A stretch of DNA of 64,000 nucleotides from Anniella stebbinsi (lineage: Eukaryota; Chordata; Lepidosauria; Squamata; Anniellidae): positions 20,785,501 through 20,849,500 of the forward strand of contig JARDYH010000006.1 in NCBI GenBank assembly GCA_029215795.1, in the 5' to 3' direction. Positions within the stretch are counted from its first letter, which is position 1; the number at the start of each line of letters is the position of its first letter. Position numbers and translations under genes: made by a program. Positions 50,983 to 53,900 of the stretch are shown piece after piece. Under the pieces are notes generated by a model. The model was not told the DNA's origin. It saw nothing but the letters and a program-made list of their open reading frames with translations, and did no database searches.

Positions 50983-53900
50983 CCCCATTCATCCACTCAT
51001 TCTTCCTGACAATGACACGAACACTGCCTACACACACTGTCCAATCAATCACTCAAGCCCTCCACTGCCATTTGAAGTAGGGAAAGCCTCCCTTTGCTCC
51101 AATGGGAGGTCTCCCCACCCCCAATGCAAGCAGCAGGTATTTTGTCCCATGTTGGGGTCCCAATCCAGATGAGCCCCCTTACACTTGTAATTTGCATTAG
51201 GAAAATCCTCCCATTCACTCCAATTGTGCAGGCACGGGAGAAGGCATTCCAAAATCGGGATTACTCTGGCTCACCATGGCGGGCAACGGATTAAGTCCCT
51301 TCTATCCTCCATGCCCGGGCCACAATTGCAACCAGGGGGTCTTGTGCCTGTTATCTGCAATGAGAAAAAACTTCCTATGGAAGCAAGTGGGAGGCTTTCC
51401 CCCCATGCAACCTGGATTGCGGCCCTCCTGCCTGCAGTTTACAAAGAAAAATCGCAGGTGCAGGCCCCCGATCTAGATCAGGAGCACAGCAAGCGGCAAC
51501 AGGTTGTTAAAGGTCTCTTATCCCACCCCCACCCCAGGAGCCTTATGTGGATCAGGCCCACACGGCCAGCAATTCACTACTTTTCTGTACTGGCTATGGG
51601 CTGTGGGGGAGAAGAGAAGTACCTCCACCTGCCCTCAGTATAGAAGCCAAAGAGGAGAGGTCCCCGGAGTCCAGATGGGAATCCTCTGAGGGCCGTAGCT
51701 GGTGTAAATGTCCCTGGTGTAAACTTTGCTCCCACCCGCCCACAACAGTAGCAGGGCTTCCTTTTCTTTCCAGAGTCCTGCATCCTCTTTAGCATCTTGG
51801 CTATTTCCTCCTCCTTTCAAATAGTGAAGCTCATCAATTGTTGGCAGACAGCCAACAATGGCAACCTAACTCAGAACTAACTTTCTACTTGTGGCTTTCC
51901 CACAAAGCAAGTGTAGCTTTAAAGTATTTTTAAAAAAACCTTTCAACAAATTGTCATTGCTTTATGCTGTAAACTGGGGACTTATTTCTAGCATTCTCTC
52001 TCTCTCAGGAACACAGTATGGGATAAAATCTTGAGAAAATAGGCAGCAAGGTAGGATACTAAACCCAGTGCAAGTAACGTATCAAAAGAATACTTTTTCA
52101 AAGTCCAAGAAAACTTTAAATTTAAACTAGAATGTTGGAAGAGGATATAGACTGGGGATGCTGTTTTCTAAGAAGACAAATGTAATATGAATGGAAAAAC
52201 TTCCAGAGCCAGTTGCAAGCAACATGAAAGTGAAAAGGGGGGCACATGGTTAAAACATGGAAAAGAGATGGCATTACACTGTCAAAGTGCACCACCATTG
52301 ACTTGTGCAAACTGGCTACAAACCTAGAGCAATCCCAAAGTTTCCATAGCTAACTTTTTGCTGCATGTATGTCAATCTTACCTCTGGGATCCCTACAGGA
52401 AACACCCTGGAAGAGTAACCTATACATTGACATATAATGTCTGGGGATCTTGACCTGCTCCAGATTCTCAGGCTAAACTAGATGTGACAGAATTTACACA
52501 GTTAGCAACTGTTTAAATGGGTTTTGTGAAGAGAAGTTGTTGTTGTTGTTGTTGTTGTTGGGTAAATAGCAGGCCTAGAGGGTCCAATCTGGATCAGGAC
52601 TCTATGAAGAGGGGAGGGGGATTTAACCTTTTGTCCCCCACTGCATTTTGGATTGGACTCCCCGTAGCCTGCAATTTGCAATGGAAGAAATGGTCTCGTT
52701 GGTACCAAAGGGAGCTTTTCTCCCAATACAAAAAGCAAGCACAGATCCAGACTGAGCCCACAGCAAGTGGGGGGGGGGGGAAGGGATAAAGCATTCCCAC
52801 TCTTGCCAAGGTTCTGATCTGGACTGGGGCCCACACGCTTGCTATTTTCTCTTTTAAAATTTTTTTTTCACACAGTTACGTGAATGGTGTCATATTTGGT
52901 TTGGCCCTCAGACATGAGAACATGGGAGTGTAAAGATGTGGGTACACTTTAGGCCAATTGCACAAGGCACTGGCGTTAAGACTAGCGTACACTCAACAAA
53001 CATGTTTGCTGAGTGAAGTGAGACGCTGCCTTTAGGAGGTATGTTGAGCAAGTTTCCTAGAGGTCACTGATGTTATGAGAATTGTTCTGCTATCTGGTCT
53101 TGAGTTCCTACCACCTAGCAGATGAAGAGTTGGTTTTAGAATGTACGTCCACAGGGATGAGGCTCTGTCTTTTTGGTGTTGTCGTTGCTATTTTGTAAAA
53201 ACAGGAGGGGAACCCTTTTTCAGACCAAGGGCTAAGTTGGTTTTGAGCAACTTATGCCCTCAGTGGGCAGGGCCATATCCCAAAGTGGCCATGTGACTTG
53301 ACTGCCCCTCCTCCGTTGCAATCAGACATTTTAAAAGCCTGATTCCAGTGTAGGAGGGATGATTTTTTAAAGTTTCATTTTTTAAAAAAATTTCCACACA
53401 TCGATAAACTAAAAAACACACAGTACAAAAACCAACAAAACAACCAAAAACTACACACTAAAAGAGAATAATATATAAAGTTACAGTGGGTTCCCACTTT
53501 TCTCCCCAGCAAAGACCTGCAACCATATTTTCCTTGTTATTAAACAAAAACAGAGTCCCCCTCTCTTTTTTTATCTCTTATTCGTTGAATCCACAGATGA
53601 ACAGGTCATTTCTTTCTTGTCTGGGAGAGGTGATTTTTGTAAGGGTTCCTATGTTTGGGAGGAAGGGGTACTGCTTTCCTCCCCAGTTCCCCCCCTCCCC
53701 ATGCAATAGGGATATTTTAAAGGGACGAGTACACTGGGAGAGGGGTGGTTTTTTGAGGTGGGGTTTGCAGTCTTGGGGAGGAAAGGCTAGCCCTCCCCAG
53801 CAGCCCCCTGCACACAATCACACACCACACTACACACACACTGAAATTTAAAATGCCTCCATTGGCATTAATGGGGCCAAATTCAACTCCGGGAGGGGTG

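Noticed and set aside
50864..51820. Several overlapping open frames of 200-420 bases
   Set aside because: They follow the (CA)n tract and GC-rich repeat composition; no start context, splice structure or protein similarity supports a gene.
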